Below, in pieces: positions 6,185-14,730 of a DNA stretch of 15,063 nt. The position numbers and the translations under genes are program-made. The stretch is from contig DFBN01000039.1 of NCBI GenBank assembly GCA_002366635.1, positions 1 to 15,063 on the forward strand, written 5' to 3'. The notes beneath the pieces were generated by a model. It was not told the DNA's origin, ran no database searches, and saw only the letters and a list, made by a program, of their open reading frames with translations. Within the stretch, counting starts at the first letter, position 1, and every line of letters starts with the position of its first letter. Source of the stretch: Caldifarciminota bacterium UBA3079. GTDB taxonomy: Bacteria > Hydrothermota > Tepidihabitantia > Tepidihabitantales > Tepidihabitantaceae.

Positions 6185-7378
6185 ATGCGAAGGCGATTTA
6201 CCTCGGAATCTGTGACCGAGGGTCATCCTGATAAGATATGCGACCAGATTTCTGATGCGGTGCTGGATGAAGTGATGCGTCATGACCCGCAAGGACGGGT
6301 TGCATGCGAAACCTATACGACTATCGGAATAGTGCTTGTCGGAGGCGAAATGTCAACCAGATGCTGGGTCAATTTGCCTAAGGTAGTGCATGGTGTTTTG
6401 CGTAAAATAGGGTATACCGATGCCCAGTCCGGAATAAATGCGAACAGTTGCGCAATCGTCGATACCATTCGTAAACAGTCACCTGATATTGCACAGGGCG
6501 TTGACAGCGGCGGGGCAGGAGACCAGGGTGTGATGTTCGGATACGCTACGCGGGAGACTGAAGAATTCATGCCCCTGCCGATCGTTCTTGCCCACCGGAT
6601 GGTCGTCCGCCTGGCAGAAGTGCGCAAGAAAGGCATTCTGCCCTATCTGCGGCCGGACGGTAAATCCCAGGTTACAGTGGAATACGAAAATGGCATTCCG
6701 GTTCGGGTGGACAGTGCAGTAATTGCGGCCCAACACGACGAGCGCATTTTGGACCACACCGGTCGCAGAATAACAAAAGCTGCCCGTCAGGAAATCATCG
6801 ATACTGTAATCAGAGAAGCGATTCCGTCTCAGTTTCTTGACCGCCGGACCAAGTTCTTCGTTAACCAGACCGGCAAGTTTGTGGTCGGAGGGCCTGAGTC
6901 TGATACGGGAATGACCGGCAGGAAAATAGTTGCGGATACTTATGGAGGCTGGGTACGCCATGGTGGCGGTGCATTCTCGGGTAAGGACCCGACAAAGGTC
7001 GACCGTTCGGCTACCTATACGGCCCGCTACATCGCCAAGAACTGCGTCGCTGCCGGGCTCTGCGAACGGATTGAAGTAAGACTGGCCTATGTAATCGGTC
7101 GGGCAGACCCGACTGAATTATCAGTTGATACATTCGGCACCGGTCTGATTGATGAACGAAAGCTCGTGCGCTTGGTGCGTGAGGTTTTCCCGTTAAAGCC
7201 AAAGGACATGATTCGACGCCTGAAACTGCGCAAGCCGATATACTTGCCTACAGCATGCTGTGGACATTTTGGCCGCATCCCTGCCAAGGTAAAGGATGCT
7301 GAGACCGGTAAGATAATTGAGTACTTTACCTGGGAAAAGCTGGATATGGTGAACCGGCTGCGAAGAGCCCTGAAATAA
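6185..7378 (+). CDS. metK: S-adenosylmethionine synthetase MetK
   Basis: Makes SAM from methionine and ATP in the cytoplasm; active as a homotetramer. The 397-residue protein has GHPDK (13-17), [12 protein letters not shown] (110-121), [19 protein letters not shown] (224-242), [11 protein letters not shown] (245-255) and [17 protein letters not shown] (259-275), all diagnostic for MetK. The ATG at 6185 is preferred over an in-frame TTG at 6182 because AGGAGG (6171-6176) lies 8 nt upstream. Near the C-terminus GHFGR (360-364) is followed by about 13 extra residues before the conserved WEK (383-385), where E. coli-type enzymes have only a short link. The gene is cotranscribed with ahcY, which starts 10 nt after its stop. 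Confidence 0.97.
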   Translation: MRRRFTSESVTEGHPDKICDQISDAVLDEVMRHDPQGRVACETYTTIGIVLVGGEMSTRCWVNLPKVVHGVLRKIGYTDAQSGINANSCAIVDTIRKQSPDIAQGVDSGGAGDQGVMFGYATRETEEFMPLPIVLAHRMVVRLAEVRKKGILPYLRPDGKSQVTVEYENGIPVRVDSAVIAAQHDERILDHTGRRITKAARQEIIDTVIREAIPSQFLDRRTKFFVNQTGKFVVGGPESDTGMTGRKIVADTYGGWVRHGGGAFSGKDPTKVDRSATYTARYIAKNCVAAGLCERIEVRLAYVIGRADPTELSVDTFGTGLIDERKLVRLVREVFPLKPKDMIRRLKLRKPIYLPTACCGHFGRIPAKVKDAETGKIIEYFTWEKLDMVNRLRRALK

Positions 7379-7388
7379 GGAGGAACGA

Positions 7389-8648
7389 ATGGTAGAACAC
7401 GATGTTAAAGATATGAAACTTAGCAGGAACGGACGCACCCGTATTGAATGGGCCGCGAAGTTCATGCCCGTATTGGAAAGCATAAAGGAAAGATTCAGCC
7501 GCGAAAAGCCCCTCCGTGGTATCCGCATCGGTTGCTGTCTGCATGTTACTTCAGAAACTGCTAACCTTGTGATATCCTTAAAATCGGGTGGGGCAAATGT
7601 GTGGCTTTGCGCCTCGAATCCGCTTTCAACCCAGGACGATGTTGCCGCTTCACTAGTGCACGACCAGGGTATACCGGTATTTGCAGTAAAAGACGAAGGT
7701 CGGCAGCAGTACTATCAACATATTTATGCGGTTCTGGCACACAAACCCGAGATAACAACCGATGATGGTGCGGACCTTGTTTCCACGCTTCATTCTAAGA
7801 AGCGCCATTTGCTGCCACAGGTGATCGGCGGAACTGAAGAAACTACCACCGGCGTTATCCGACTCAAGAGTATGGAGAAAAACAAAGTTCTTGCTTACCC
7901 AATTATCGCAGTAAATGATTCTTACACGAAGTTCATGTTTGACAATCGGTATGGCACCGGGCAATCCGCGCTTGACGGAATTCTGCGGGCGACAAACTGG
8001 CTCTTTGCCGGTTCTACAGTAGTCGTCTGCGGCTACGGCTGGTGCGGTAGGGGAGTGGCAGCCAAGGCAAAAGGTTTGGGTGCCGAGGTTATTGTAACCG
8101 AGGTCAATCCGATTAGGGCGCTTGAGGCAAGGATGGATGGTTATCGGGTGATGCGGCTCATGGACGCCTGTCGTTACGGTAATGTATTTATTACCGTTAC
8201 CGGCGACATGAATGTTATTGACCGCAGGCATATGCTCGCCATGAAAAACGGCGCGGTAATCTGCAATGCAGGTCACTTCGATGCTGAAATCAATAAGAAA
8301 GCACTGAATGATATAACCAAGTCCAAACGGGAATTGCGCCGTTTCTGCGTTGAGCACACGCTGAATAACGGGAAAAGTGTAATACTATTGGCCGAGGGAA
8401 GACTCGTAAACCTTTCCGCTGCTGAAGGCCACCCGGCTATGGTAATGGATATGTCATTTGCCAACCAGGCCCTGGCTGTTGAATACATCCTGCTCAACAG
8501 AGACAAGCTCGGAAAAAGGGTGTATAAGCTGCCTGATGAACTTGACCGGAAAATAGCCGAACTCAAGCTCAGAACGATGGGTATCAAGATCGACCGGCTT
8601 ACACGAGAGCAGGCAGTTTACATATCATCGTGGCGTCTCGGGACATAG
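7389..8648 (+). CDS. ahcY: Adenosylhomocysteinase (S-adenosylhomocysteine hydrolase), archaeal/Thermotoga type
   Basis: Splits S-adenosylhomocysteine, the product of SAM-dependent methylation, into adenosine and homocysteine using bound NAD. The 419-residue protein has CLHVTSETANL (50-60, H52), DDGADL (125-130), GTEETTTG (148-155), NDSYTKFMFDNRYGTGQS (176-193, K181 and D185), the NAD-binding GYGWCG (215-220), NAGHFDAEI (293-301) and LSAAEGHPAMVMDMSF (342-357). It ends in YISSWRLGT, as archaeal and Thermotoga enzymes do, and lacks the C-terminal KPDHYRY of the eukaryote/proteobacterial form. Some archaeal relatives prefer S-inosylhomocysteine, so the exact substrate is less sure than the family. 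AAGGAGG (7377-7383) sits 5 nt before the ATG; metK is the upstream partner in the SAM cycle. Confidence 0.96.
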   Translation: MVEHDVKDMKLSRNGRTRIEWAAKFMPVLESIKERFSREKPLRGIRIGCCLHVTSETANLVISLKSGGANVWLCASNPLSTQDDVAASLVHDQGIPVFAVKDEGRQQYYQHIYAVLAHKPEITTDDGADLVSTLHSKKRHLLPQVIGGTEETTTGVIRLKSMEKNKVLAYPIIAVNDSYTKFMFDNRYGTGQSALDGILRATNWLFAGSTVVVCGYGWCGRGVAAKAKGLGAEVIVTEVNPIRALEARMDGYRVMRLMDACRYGNVFITVTGDMNVIDRRHMLAMKNGAVICNAGHFDAEINKKALNDITKSKRELRRFCVEHTLNNGKSVILLAEGRLVNLSAAEGHPAMVMDMSFANQALAVEYILLNRDKLGKRVYKLPDELDRKIAELKLRTMGIKIDRLTREQAVYISSWRLGT

Positions 8649-8667
8649 GTTTTTGTGCTTTCGTTTC

Positions 8668-8695
8668 TTGACACCGAAAACTGTCACAATATAAT
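8668..8695 (+). promoter_or_regulatory. Sigma70-type promoter of the Tic20/DUF4870-like pair
   Basis: The consensus boxes TTGACA (8668-8673) and TATAAT (8690-8695) are separated by 16 bp, the strongest promoter seen in the window. An inverted repeat TGACA-N8-TGTCA (8669-8686) spans the spacer and could be an operator. Predicted transcription start is near 8702, about 12 nt before the first ATG. Confidence 0.75.
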
Positions 8696-8713
8696 CGCTT
8701 AACCTGAGATATT

Positions 8714-9121
8714 ATGGAACAGGAAGCCGGCGGACAAGAGCAGGAAAATTCCTCCCAGGGTAATACAGTCCTGGCTGCAATTGGATACCTGCCGATGTTA
8801 TTCTTCCTGCCTCTTTTGGCGGGAAGGTCGGACCGTTTCGCTCAGTTCCACGGCAGGCAGAGCCTTGCTATCCTTTTGGTTTTTATAGCACTATGGATAG
8901 CAATTTGGGTAGTAGACCTCATTTTCGGCCGAATGATGGGAAATGTTATTCTGCTTGGATTTATCTTCAAGGCAACAGCCTGGTTCATTCATAATATAGT
9001 AGGTGTTGTAGCTTCTCTACTTTATATAGCCGCAATGATTGCGGGCATTATTCAGGCTGCTTTGGGTCGGTACTGGCGTGTTCCGGTAATCAGTGCATAC
9101 GCCCAGCGGCTCGGATTGTAG
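8714..9121 (+). CDS. Small membrane protein of the Tic20/DUF4870 type (first of a tandem pair)
   Basis: A 135-residue protein with a polar N-terminus (about 18 residues) and three to four hydrophobic segments, near 19-37, 49-71, 76-92 and 95-115. The sequence FAQFHGRQS (42-50) matches the F-x-x-F-H-x-[RK]-Q signature of DUF4870/Tic20-like membrane proteins, and GRYWRVP (118-124) is the usual C-terminal motif. The function of these proteins in bacteria is not established. It shares the start MEQE and both motifs with the next gene, so the two are probably paralogues from a tandem duplication. Only a weak ribosome-binding sequence precedes the ATG, but a near-perfect promoter lies just upstream. 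Confidence 0.8.
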   Translation: MEQEAGGQEQENSSQGNTVLAAIGYLPMLFFLPLLAGRSDRFAQFHGRQSLAILLVFIALWIAIWVVDLIFGRMMGNVILLGFIFKATAWFIHNIVGVVASLLYIAAMIAGIIQAALGRYWRVPVISAYAQRLGL

Positions 9122-9159
9122 TCTGGTTGCCCAACAAAGGGAACAAAGGAGAAAAAAAG

Positions 9160-9543
9160 ATGGAACAGGAAAAGAAAATAGAAAACCCCACGCCCGAGCA
9201 ACCGGCAACTCAGCCGGCCGGCACAGATGATGTCGAAAAAGCAAAAGGAATGGCGTGGCTTTCTTATCTGTGGATACTCTGGCTGGTTCCTCTGCTGACA
9301 ATGAAAGACAACAGCTTCGCGAAGTTTCATGTAAAGCAGGGAATCGTCATTACGATATACTGGGTCGGCCTGTGGATTGTGAGCCTAATCCTGAGCGTTA
9401 TTTTCATTGGTCCGGTAATCGGGACGATTGGTTCGATTATTCTGGTGATATTCTGCATAATCGGGATTGTGCAATCATTGGGCGGCAAATACTGGAAATG
9501 CCCGCTTGGCGTTCACCAATTAGCCGAGAAGTTTAAGTTCTGA
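9160..9543 (+). CDS. Small membrane protein of the Tic20/DUF4870 type (second of a tandem pair)
   Basis: A 127-residue protein with an acidic, Pro-rich N-terminal tail (1-29), then hydrophobic segments near 31-48, 60-84 and 88-106. FAKFHVKQG (53-61) and GKYWKCP (109-115) match the equivalent motifs of the preceding gene. The ATG at 9160 is chosen because AAGGAG (9146-9151) lies 8 nt upstream; an in-frame TTG at 9127 would add 11 residues and has no ribosome-binding site. It lies 38 nt after its paralogue and is probably in the same transcript. It converges with the minus-strand glycosyltransferase gene, whose stop is 31 bp away; no strong terminator is visible between them. Confidence 0.82.
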   Translation: MEQEKKIENPTPEQPATQPAGTDDVEKAKGMAWLSYLWILWLVPLLTMKDNSFAKFHVKQGIVITIYWVGLWIVSLILSVIFIGPVIGTIGSIILVIFCIIGIVQSLGGKYWKCPLGVHQLAEKFKF

Positions 9544-9574
9544 TAATAAAGATTATGTAAACTAAGGCCGACTG

Positions 9575-10612
9575 TCAGATATTGCCCGCTGTTAGCAGGT
9601 GGTAAGCTTGTAGGAGCCTGGTTCCTGCCTCTCCCCACAGGAAATGGGTTCTTATATGTTCGCGCAGCTCAGGTGATTTCGGCTTTGTTACTGCTTCGTT
9701 TACAGATTCCTTGATGGAACTCTCTGAATACGGGTCAAGATAGTTTGCATACTGTCCGAAGTATTCGACAGTTCCACCGAACTTTGTAATACATACTTTT
9801 GCACCTGCAAGCCCGGCTTCAAGTGCTGCCAAGCCAGGGGTTTCATAAAATGAAGGCAGAACGATAGTATCGCAAGCAGCATAAGCCGAACCTAACAGCG
9901 GCGAGTTCGGTGGTAGCACGGGAATATGGGTTATGTTCGGTGACTGCCTGATAATCTTACGGCATCTATTACCATATTCATTATCAATAACCCGACCGAT
10001 AAGCACTGTCGGCAGGTTTAGTTCTTTCATTACTTTCAAGAAAGGCAAGACATTCTTTCTCCCCAACCCGATGTGACCAGCATAGAGAACAAAGTTCTTT
10101 ATACCATACTGCCGGATGAATTCATCTGGTTTTGCATAATAGAACCTTTCATCTACCCCGTTGGGGATAATGGATACCTTGTCACCGGGAATAGAGAATG
10201 CCTGTATTATCAGGTCTGCCTCGGTCCTGGTATTGGGTAGGACCAAATCCGCCATGTTACAGAGTTCCTTACAGAACAGGTGCTCGGTCCAGAATCCACC
10301 CTTTTTGCGAAACCGCTTTGCAACCGCAATCATGGTTGCCACCCGTCTTGGACTATGTCGGCTGAAGAATACCGGGCTTACTACGAGTTTAATACCCTGA
10401 CCTTTCATTGCCCGGCCCAGATGAAAAGTTCCTACATTGGCGCTGAATAAGTGAAAAAGGTCAAAATCAGAGAGTCTGTAATCCTTCCAGGGATTGAATC
10501 GTTCGACTATTACACCGAGTCTCTCGAGTTCCCGTGCCAGGGCATCCACTTGCACTTTGACACCTCCACCCAGCACGGTAGCGGCCGAAAAAGTCCCAAA
10601 TAGCACTTTCAT
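9575..10612 (-). CDS. GT4-family glycosyltransferase
   Basis: A 345-residue protein with the two-Rossmann GT-B layout of family GT4. The N-terminal half begins MKVLFGTFSAATVLGGG with a Gly-rich loop; the hinge contains PNGVDERF (150-157). The C-terminal donor-binding half has YAGHIGLGRKN (177-187) and the E-x7-E signature in FYETPGLAALEAG (255-267; E257 and E265). It would transfer a sugar from a nucleotide donor to a glycan or lipid-linked acceptor on the cytoplasmic face of the membrane; the sugar cannot be told. GGGAGG lies 8 nt before the ATG, and the start overlaps the stop of the upstream deacetylase-like gene (ATGA). It is the last gene of the minus-strand polysaccharide cluster. Confidence 0.88.
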   Translation of the reverse strand: MKVLFGTFSAATVLGGGVKVQVDALARELERLGVIVERFNPWKDYRLSDFDLFHLFSANVGTFHLGRAMKGQGIKLVVSPVFFSRHSPRRVATMIAVAKRFRKKGGFWTEHLFCKELCNMADLVLPNTRTEADLIIQAFSIPGDKVSIIPNGVDERFYYAKPDEFIRQYGIKNFVLYAGHIGLGRKNVLPFLKVMKELNLPTVLIGRVIDNEYGNRCRKIIRQSPNITHIPVLPPNSPLLGSAYAACDTIVLPSFYETPGLAALEAGLAGAKVCITKFGGTVEYFGQYANYLDPYSESSIKESVNEAVTKPKSPELREHIRTHFLWGEAGTRLLQAYHLLTAGNI

Positions 10613-12177
10613 TTGCTATGCCTCCCTTTTATCTGAATCCGTTTGCGCAACTGCCGCAATATTTCTTTGCCAATTAAACCTCGGTCGTGACGCCGTGCAG
10701 CAACTGTCCTGCGGTTAAAGGCGACCCTTGGCGGCAACGGTTGCCAACTTAATTTATCCAGGTCAAAACTACCGGAGCGAAACGGCAAACATCTGTATCG
10801 GTCCTGCCATTCTATCATAATCTCGAGTTCGGGCTTCTGTCTTGTTGTTTCCAGAACGAATTTGCCCGATTGTTTTCCGACCCGGAATTCTGCCTTTCCC
10901 CTTTCCTGCCACCAGCGTGCGTAATCAGTCAAACTTGACCAGCTACCACAGCGCAAAAGCCCGTATTTCAGCACCGTTTCGATAACTGATGGGAAGCGGG
11001 CGATGTTTGCGGGATGGCCGTATAGAAAGCAGGGCTCAAACCTGCTTGTTTGCAACTCGATGTATCTTTTGAAGTAGTCAATCATCTCGGCGCTGTCTGC
11101 ACGGCTTGCGGCCAGCCGTCCTAAGCATATCGGATGCACCGGAATCTGAAGAACAGAAGACGGTTTTCCATCAATGACCGGGCGGGTTGGAAGGTCATCG
11201 TAAACCAGAGCGAAATCAGAAGAATACAGAAAGCCAAGTTTGGAAAGTGCTTTGTTCCATTCCGGATTCCATTCTCCATAAGGGGCAGCCGCACCGATGG
11301 GCCTGAATCCGGCCTTGCGGAGAATCGAATCAGCATGTTTCAGTTGAATGAGGTTATTCTCATAATCAGGGAACAGTTCGTGCTCATAGCAATGGATTTG
11401 GACATCATGGCCTTGAAGGATGGAATTCCGCATATGGGTGAGATGCTGGCCGTGGGCTTTGGTATTAATATACCAACTGAAATGCATTCCAACTTCGTCG
11501 GCTATCTTACGAGTAAATTGCATGTTTTTGAGTGAATCGAAGTCCGTATCCACACGGAACCCGAAAACACCGCTCTGACCTGGCCTGCAATAATGAATGT
11601 GGACATAAGGCAGACCAACTTCTGCCAGAAGGAATCTTAAGGCATTGGAAATCAATCTCCGCACTTCTCCCCTACCGACTGTAGCGACTATTTCGTATAC
11701 CTGTTTACGGGTGCGTGCATAGAAAACTCTGGGCTTGGACCCGGTTGCTGCCAGAACAGTAGACAATCTGAATGGCAGTAACACGCACCATCCTCGAGAA
11801 ATCCTCTCTACAGAAATCGCAGATATGCCATTTTGTGTAGTCCCGACATTTGCCTGTTGCAATAACCACGTATCGGTATTCAAATCCACGATGCCGACAT
11901 TTCTGAACAAAGGCGATGAATCAGGAACAATATATTTCGACCTTTGCTTTCTCGGCCTGAGCTGCGGCCATACTGCTGAGGCACACAGAGAATCTGTAAG
12001 AATACCGCCGCCTGAATCCGCAAACTTTCTCACTTGGGCCAATTCTGATGCCGACGGTATCCGGTCAATTATCAGGACATCAAGCTTTTCCAGTTCAGTA
12101 GTTCCGACAGTAAAGCTAATCCCTTCCTGGCGCAAAAGCTCCTGCCAGTATGGGTCAGTGCCGAACAGACCTATCAT
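10609..12177 (-). CDS. NodB-type polysaccharide deacetylase-like protein with an extra N-terminal domain
   Basis: A 522-residue protein. Residues about 1-185 form an alpha/beta domain (LDVLIIDR 32-39, FADSGGGILTDS 52-63, RGWCVLLPF 128-136) that resembles a degenerate glutamine-amidotransferase-like fold. Residues about 190-420 resemble the CE4/NodB fold: GFRVDTDFDS (206-215; D210 and D212), IHCYEH (261-266; H262 and H266, the usual HxxxH metal site), APYGEWNPEW (298-307) and YGHP (386-389). About 100 further residues follow, with a basic end. No signal peptide or membrane segment is seen. If active it would remove acetyl groups from a polysaccharide or lipid-linked sugar, but the DTD motif is not the classic TFDDG, so activity is uncertain. 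It begins 1 nt after the flippase stop and overlaps the next glycosyltransferase, so it belongs to the same operon. Confidence 0.75.
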   Translation of the reverse strand: MIGLFGTDPYWQELLRQEGISFTVGTTELEKLDVLIIDRIPSASELAQVRKFADSGGGILTDSLCASAVWPQLRPRKQRSKYIVPDSSPLFRNVGIVDLNTDTWLLQQANVGTTQNGISAISVERISRGWCVLLPFRLSTVLAATGSKPRVFYARTRKQVYEIVATVGRGEVRRLISNALRFLLAEVGLPYVHIHYCRPGQSGVFGFRVDTDFDSLKNMQFTRKIADEVGMHFSWYINTKAHGQHLTHMRNSILQGHDVQIHCYEHELFPDYENNLIQLKHADSILRKAGFRPIGAAAPYGEWNPEWNKALSKLGFLYSSDFALVYDDLPTRPVIDGKPSSVLQIPVHPICLGRLAASRADSAEMIDYFKRYIELQTSRFEPCFLYGHPANIARFPSVIETVLKYGLLRCGSWSSLTDYARWWQERGKAEFRVGKQSGKFVLETTRQKPELEIMIEWQDRYRCLPFRSGSFDLDKLSWQPLPPRVAFNRRTVAARRHDRGLIGKEILRQLRKRIQIKGRHSK

Positions 12178-12178
12178 T

Positions 12179-13570
12179 TCACTTTACCAATCCCAAATCA
12201 TCAGAGGTTATGCCTTTGCCCAAAAATAGCAGTCCGATATATGTTACACCGCTCACAAGAGCGGCGATGACCCAATTCCAGTCCCGGAGTGATACCAGAA
12301 CGACCGACATGGGAATACAAGCAAGTAAAGGTATTACGAAATGCCAGTTGATTTTGGGCTTGACCATACGCAAGGAATCATAGCCCATCAGGCAAAGAAT
12401 GCACGCTTCTCCGATTAACATTGCTACGGCAGCACCCAGTGCACCCCATTGGCCGATACCGATAACGGTCAGCAGTAAGGCAATTGCGACCCCGATAGCT
12501 GTATTCCGGGCAAAACGGCGTTCCCTTCCTGCAGCAAGCAAAGAATACCCGGCAAGACTGCTCAACAGGCTGAGTGGAAGAAACCATACCAGTGGCTGAA
12601 GAACGCTGACAGACGAAAGATAGTTATGCCCGAATACCAATAGAACAACAGGTTTTCCTAACAGCATAACCCCGGTGCTAACCGGTAAACATCCAGCGAG
12701 AATGATTCTTAGCGCAGTGCCGATAAGCTCAGGCAGCTTGTCCTGGTGTTCCCTGAAGTAGCGGCTGACTACCGGGAAGAATACCGCCTGGAAGATGCGG
12801 TCCAGCATCAGCAGGAAAATTACGAGCCGAAACGCAGCAGTATAAATACCGGTTTCGTAGTCTGTTGTGAACAATGCAAGACCTACGATACCGAAATTGA
12901 TATAGAGTTGTGAAAGCACAGAAGCAATCCCTATAGGCCATGCCTTCCCTGCCAGGAGTTTCCAGGCTGTTCTGTTAAATTCCGGCTTGAGCCAGCCGAA
13001 TCTGCGGACATAAGGTACCAGTAGCACAGACGCACCCAATAGCGTCGCTATGATAAGGGCAATCGGGACCATAATAATTTGTTTGGGACTGCGGACCAAT
13101 GCAATAATTAGGCCGAAGTATGCAGAATTGGTTAACACCCTTGCTATTGCAATATATTCCATCCGTTCGATTCCGGTGAATACCCATTCCAGAAGAAAGC
13201 TCTGTGCAATCACACACAGAGAAAAAACAGCCAGCAGCCATTTCACCGATGCTTCTTTTCGCACGAGCAGAGCGAAGATGAAGATCCCAACTACTGCAAT
13301 GATGCTCAGTATCATCCGGAGTGAAATTATGTTATTGACAAGCCCGGGGATTGCTTTCCTGTCCCGGGCCGATTCGCGGATGCCGATTGTAAGAAAGCCG
13401 AACTTGCTGACTATGACACCATATGCCATTATCGACATGGCAAAACCGATTTGTCCGAAGCCGGCTATTCCCAGGCGTCGAGCCAGAATCGCAGCGACGA
13501 GGAAACCCAGAAACCGTGCCCCGATTTCACCGCAAAAAAGGAAGGATGCATTCCTGGCGCTTCTCCTCAT
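12179..13570 (-). CDS. Wzx-like polysaccharide flippase (MOP superfamily)
   Basis: A 463-residue polytopic membrane protein with about 12-14 hydrophobic segments spread along its length. The N-terminal stretch NASFLFCGEIGARFLGFLVAAILARRLGIAGFG (split here at its key elements, residues 7-39) follows the pattern of RfbX/Wzx flippases, with an Arg-bearing first helix and an A-R-x-L-G motif. It would move lipid-linked glycan units from the cytoplasmic to the outer face of the inner membrane. GGAAGG lies 8 nt before the ATG, and the start overlaps the stop of the upstream glycosyltransferase (ATGA). The genes on both sides make sugar-transfer or sugar-modifying enzymes, which supports the role. 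No Wzy-type polymerase is seen in the window. Confidence 0.88.
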   Translation of the reverse strand: MRRSARNASFLFCGEIGARFLGFLVAAILARRLGIAGFGQIGFAMSIMAYGVIVSKFGFLTIGIRESARDRKAIPGLVNNIISLRMILSIIAVVGIFIFALLVRKEASVKWLLAVFSLCVIAQSFLLEWVFTGIERMEYIAIARVLTNSAYFGLIIALVRSPKQIIMVPIALIIATLLGASVLLVPYVRRFGWLKPEFNRTAWKLLAGKAWPIGIASVLSQLYINFGIVGLALFTTDYETGIYTAAFRLVIFLLMLDRIFQAVFFPVVSRYFREHQDKLPELIGTALRIILAGCLPVSTGVMLLGKPVVLLVFGHNYLSSVSVLQPLVWFLPLSLLSSLAGYSLLAAGRERRFARNTAIGVAIALLLTVIGIGQWGALGAAVAMLIGEACILCLMGYDSLRMVKPKINWHFVIPLLACIPMSVVLVSLRDWNWVIAALVSGVTYIGLLFLGKGITSDDLGLVK

Positions 13571-14727
13571 TGAATTAACCTTCCATACAATGTCAGTAAG
13601 GTTCTTTCGGCACTTTCCCAGTTATAAAGTTCAATCACCCCCTTCTTCCCTGCCCGACCACGAGCAGCACATTCCGTTGAATTGGACAATGCCTCCTCAA
13701 TGGCAATAGCAACTGATTCTGGGCTAGTCGGGTCAACAAGCCAGCCGCAGCCGGTTTTTTTCACTACTGCGCTGATTTCCGGGAAAGGACTGGCGATAAC
13801 TGCCAAACCGCTTGCCATGAAATCAAAAAGCTTTGTCGGAAGGTTCGCATAATCGTTCGACCAGTCCGGCTGAAACAGCACGACTCCGACCGAACAGGAC
13901 TGCAGCACAGAAAATATCGCATCGTACGACGGAAGCCAGCCGAGGAAATCTATGCTGTCCTTCAGACCAGAATTCTTCAGAAATTCTTTAGTCCAGGTTT
14001 CTATGTTTTCATGCGGCGCGAACTTGCCGATTACCTTCAGTTTTACCTGCGGTAGTTTTCTGACAACCAGGCTAAGTGCCTTAAGTAAAACATCGAATCC
14101 GCGATGCCGGCATATAAGCCCGGTATAGACAAGCCACGGCTCCCGCTCAGTATGAATTTCTGAGACCAAATCTAATGGCGGATAATTGGGCACCAGCACC
14201 GGTTTACTTCCCCGCGCAATGAATCTGTGGGCCCTGGTAGCATTGGTCTCGATAATTCCGTCGGCAGACCGGATGGCCGACCATTCCAGGTATCGCACGA
14301 AGGCATATGCGACCAGCCGTACCGGCAGCGGTAAGTCTTTCCTTTCACGAAAGACTGCTGGGAAGTATTCGGTTGAGTCGTAAACCAGGCGCACGCTCGG
14401 CCGACCTGTTTTAATCCCCAGCCCGATTGCCAAGGCCCATGGGTCAAAGCAGTGATAAATTTGGGTTCGCTGTTCAAAGGCCAATCTGGCCAGTTTCCAA
14501 AGCATCGTCAGCTTCCGGAATCGTCTCTTTCCCGGAATTCCAATCACCTTGAGGTTGGGTGGTAATTTCCCGGCTGCATTTTTGCCCAGTCCGATGAGCG
14601 TCACTTTATATCCTGCCCGAGCGAGTGAAATTGCTTCTCGGTGAAAGAAACGGCTATAATCGACCGGTTGTGAAGATGTAAGCAGGCACACACTGGGCGC
14701 GGTCTTCAAATGAGTCACTGCGCCCAA
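13567..14727 (-). CDS. GT4-family glycosyltransferase
   Basis: A protein of up to 386 residues with the GT-B fold. The N-terminal acceptor half has SSQPVDYSRFFHREAISLARAGY-like sequence (18-40) and DSTEYFP (117-123). The C-terminal half has YTGLICRHRGFDVLLKAL (201-218) and LPTKLFDFMASGLAVIAS (296-313), the donor-binding region of GT4 enzymes in capsule and O-antigen loci. The start is uncertain: the longest form begins with TTG at 14727, 3 nt after the upstream stop; GTG at 14718 is the main alternative, and neither has a clear ribosome-binding site. The gene overlaps the flippase gene by 4 bp. Its sugar donor and acceptor are unknown. Confidence 0.87.
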   Translation of the reverse strand: MGAVTHLKTAPSVCLLTSSQPVDYSRFFHREAISLARAGYKVTLIGLGKNAAGKLPPNLKVIGIPGKRRFRKLTMLWKLARLAFEQRTQIYHCFDPWALAIGLGIKTGRPSVRLVYDSTEYFPAVFRERKDLPLPVRLVAYAFVRYLEWSAIRSADGIIETNATRAHRFIARGSKPVLVPNYPPLDLVSEIHTEREPWLVYTGLICRHRGFDVLLKALSLVVRKLPQVKLKVIGKFAPHENIETWTKEFLKNSGLKDSIDFLGWLPSYDAIFSVLQSCSVGVVLFQPDWSNDYANLPTKLFDFMASGLAVIASPFPEISAVVKKTGCGWLVDPTSPESVAIAIEEALSNSTECAARGRAGKKGVIELYNWESAERTLLTLYGRLIQ

Positions 14728-14730
14728 ATG

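Noticed and set aside
7653..8357. Open frame of 234 codons on the minus strand inside ahcY
   Set aside because: It is antisense to a fully conserved AhcY sequence, has no ribosome-binding site or recognisable motif, and follows the codon pattern of the gene opposite. The same reasoning rejects frames 4239-4805 (in mutL) and 6479-6961 (in metK).
9544..9574. ATAAT-AAAG-ATTAT as a terminator between the convergent genes
   Set aside because: The stem is 5 bp of A-T pairs only and would be too weak.
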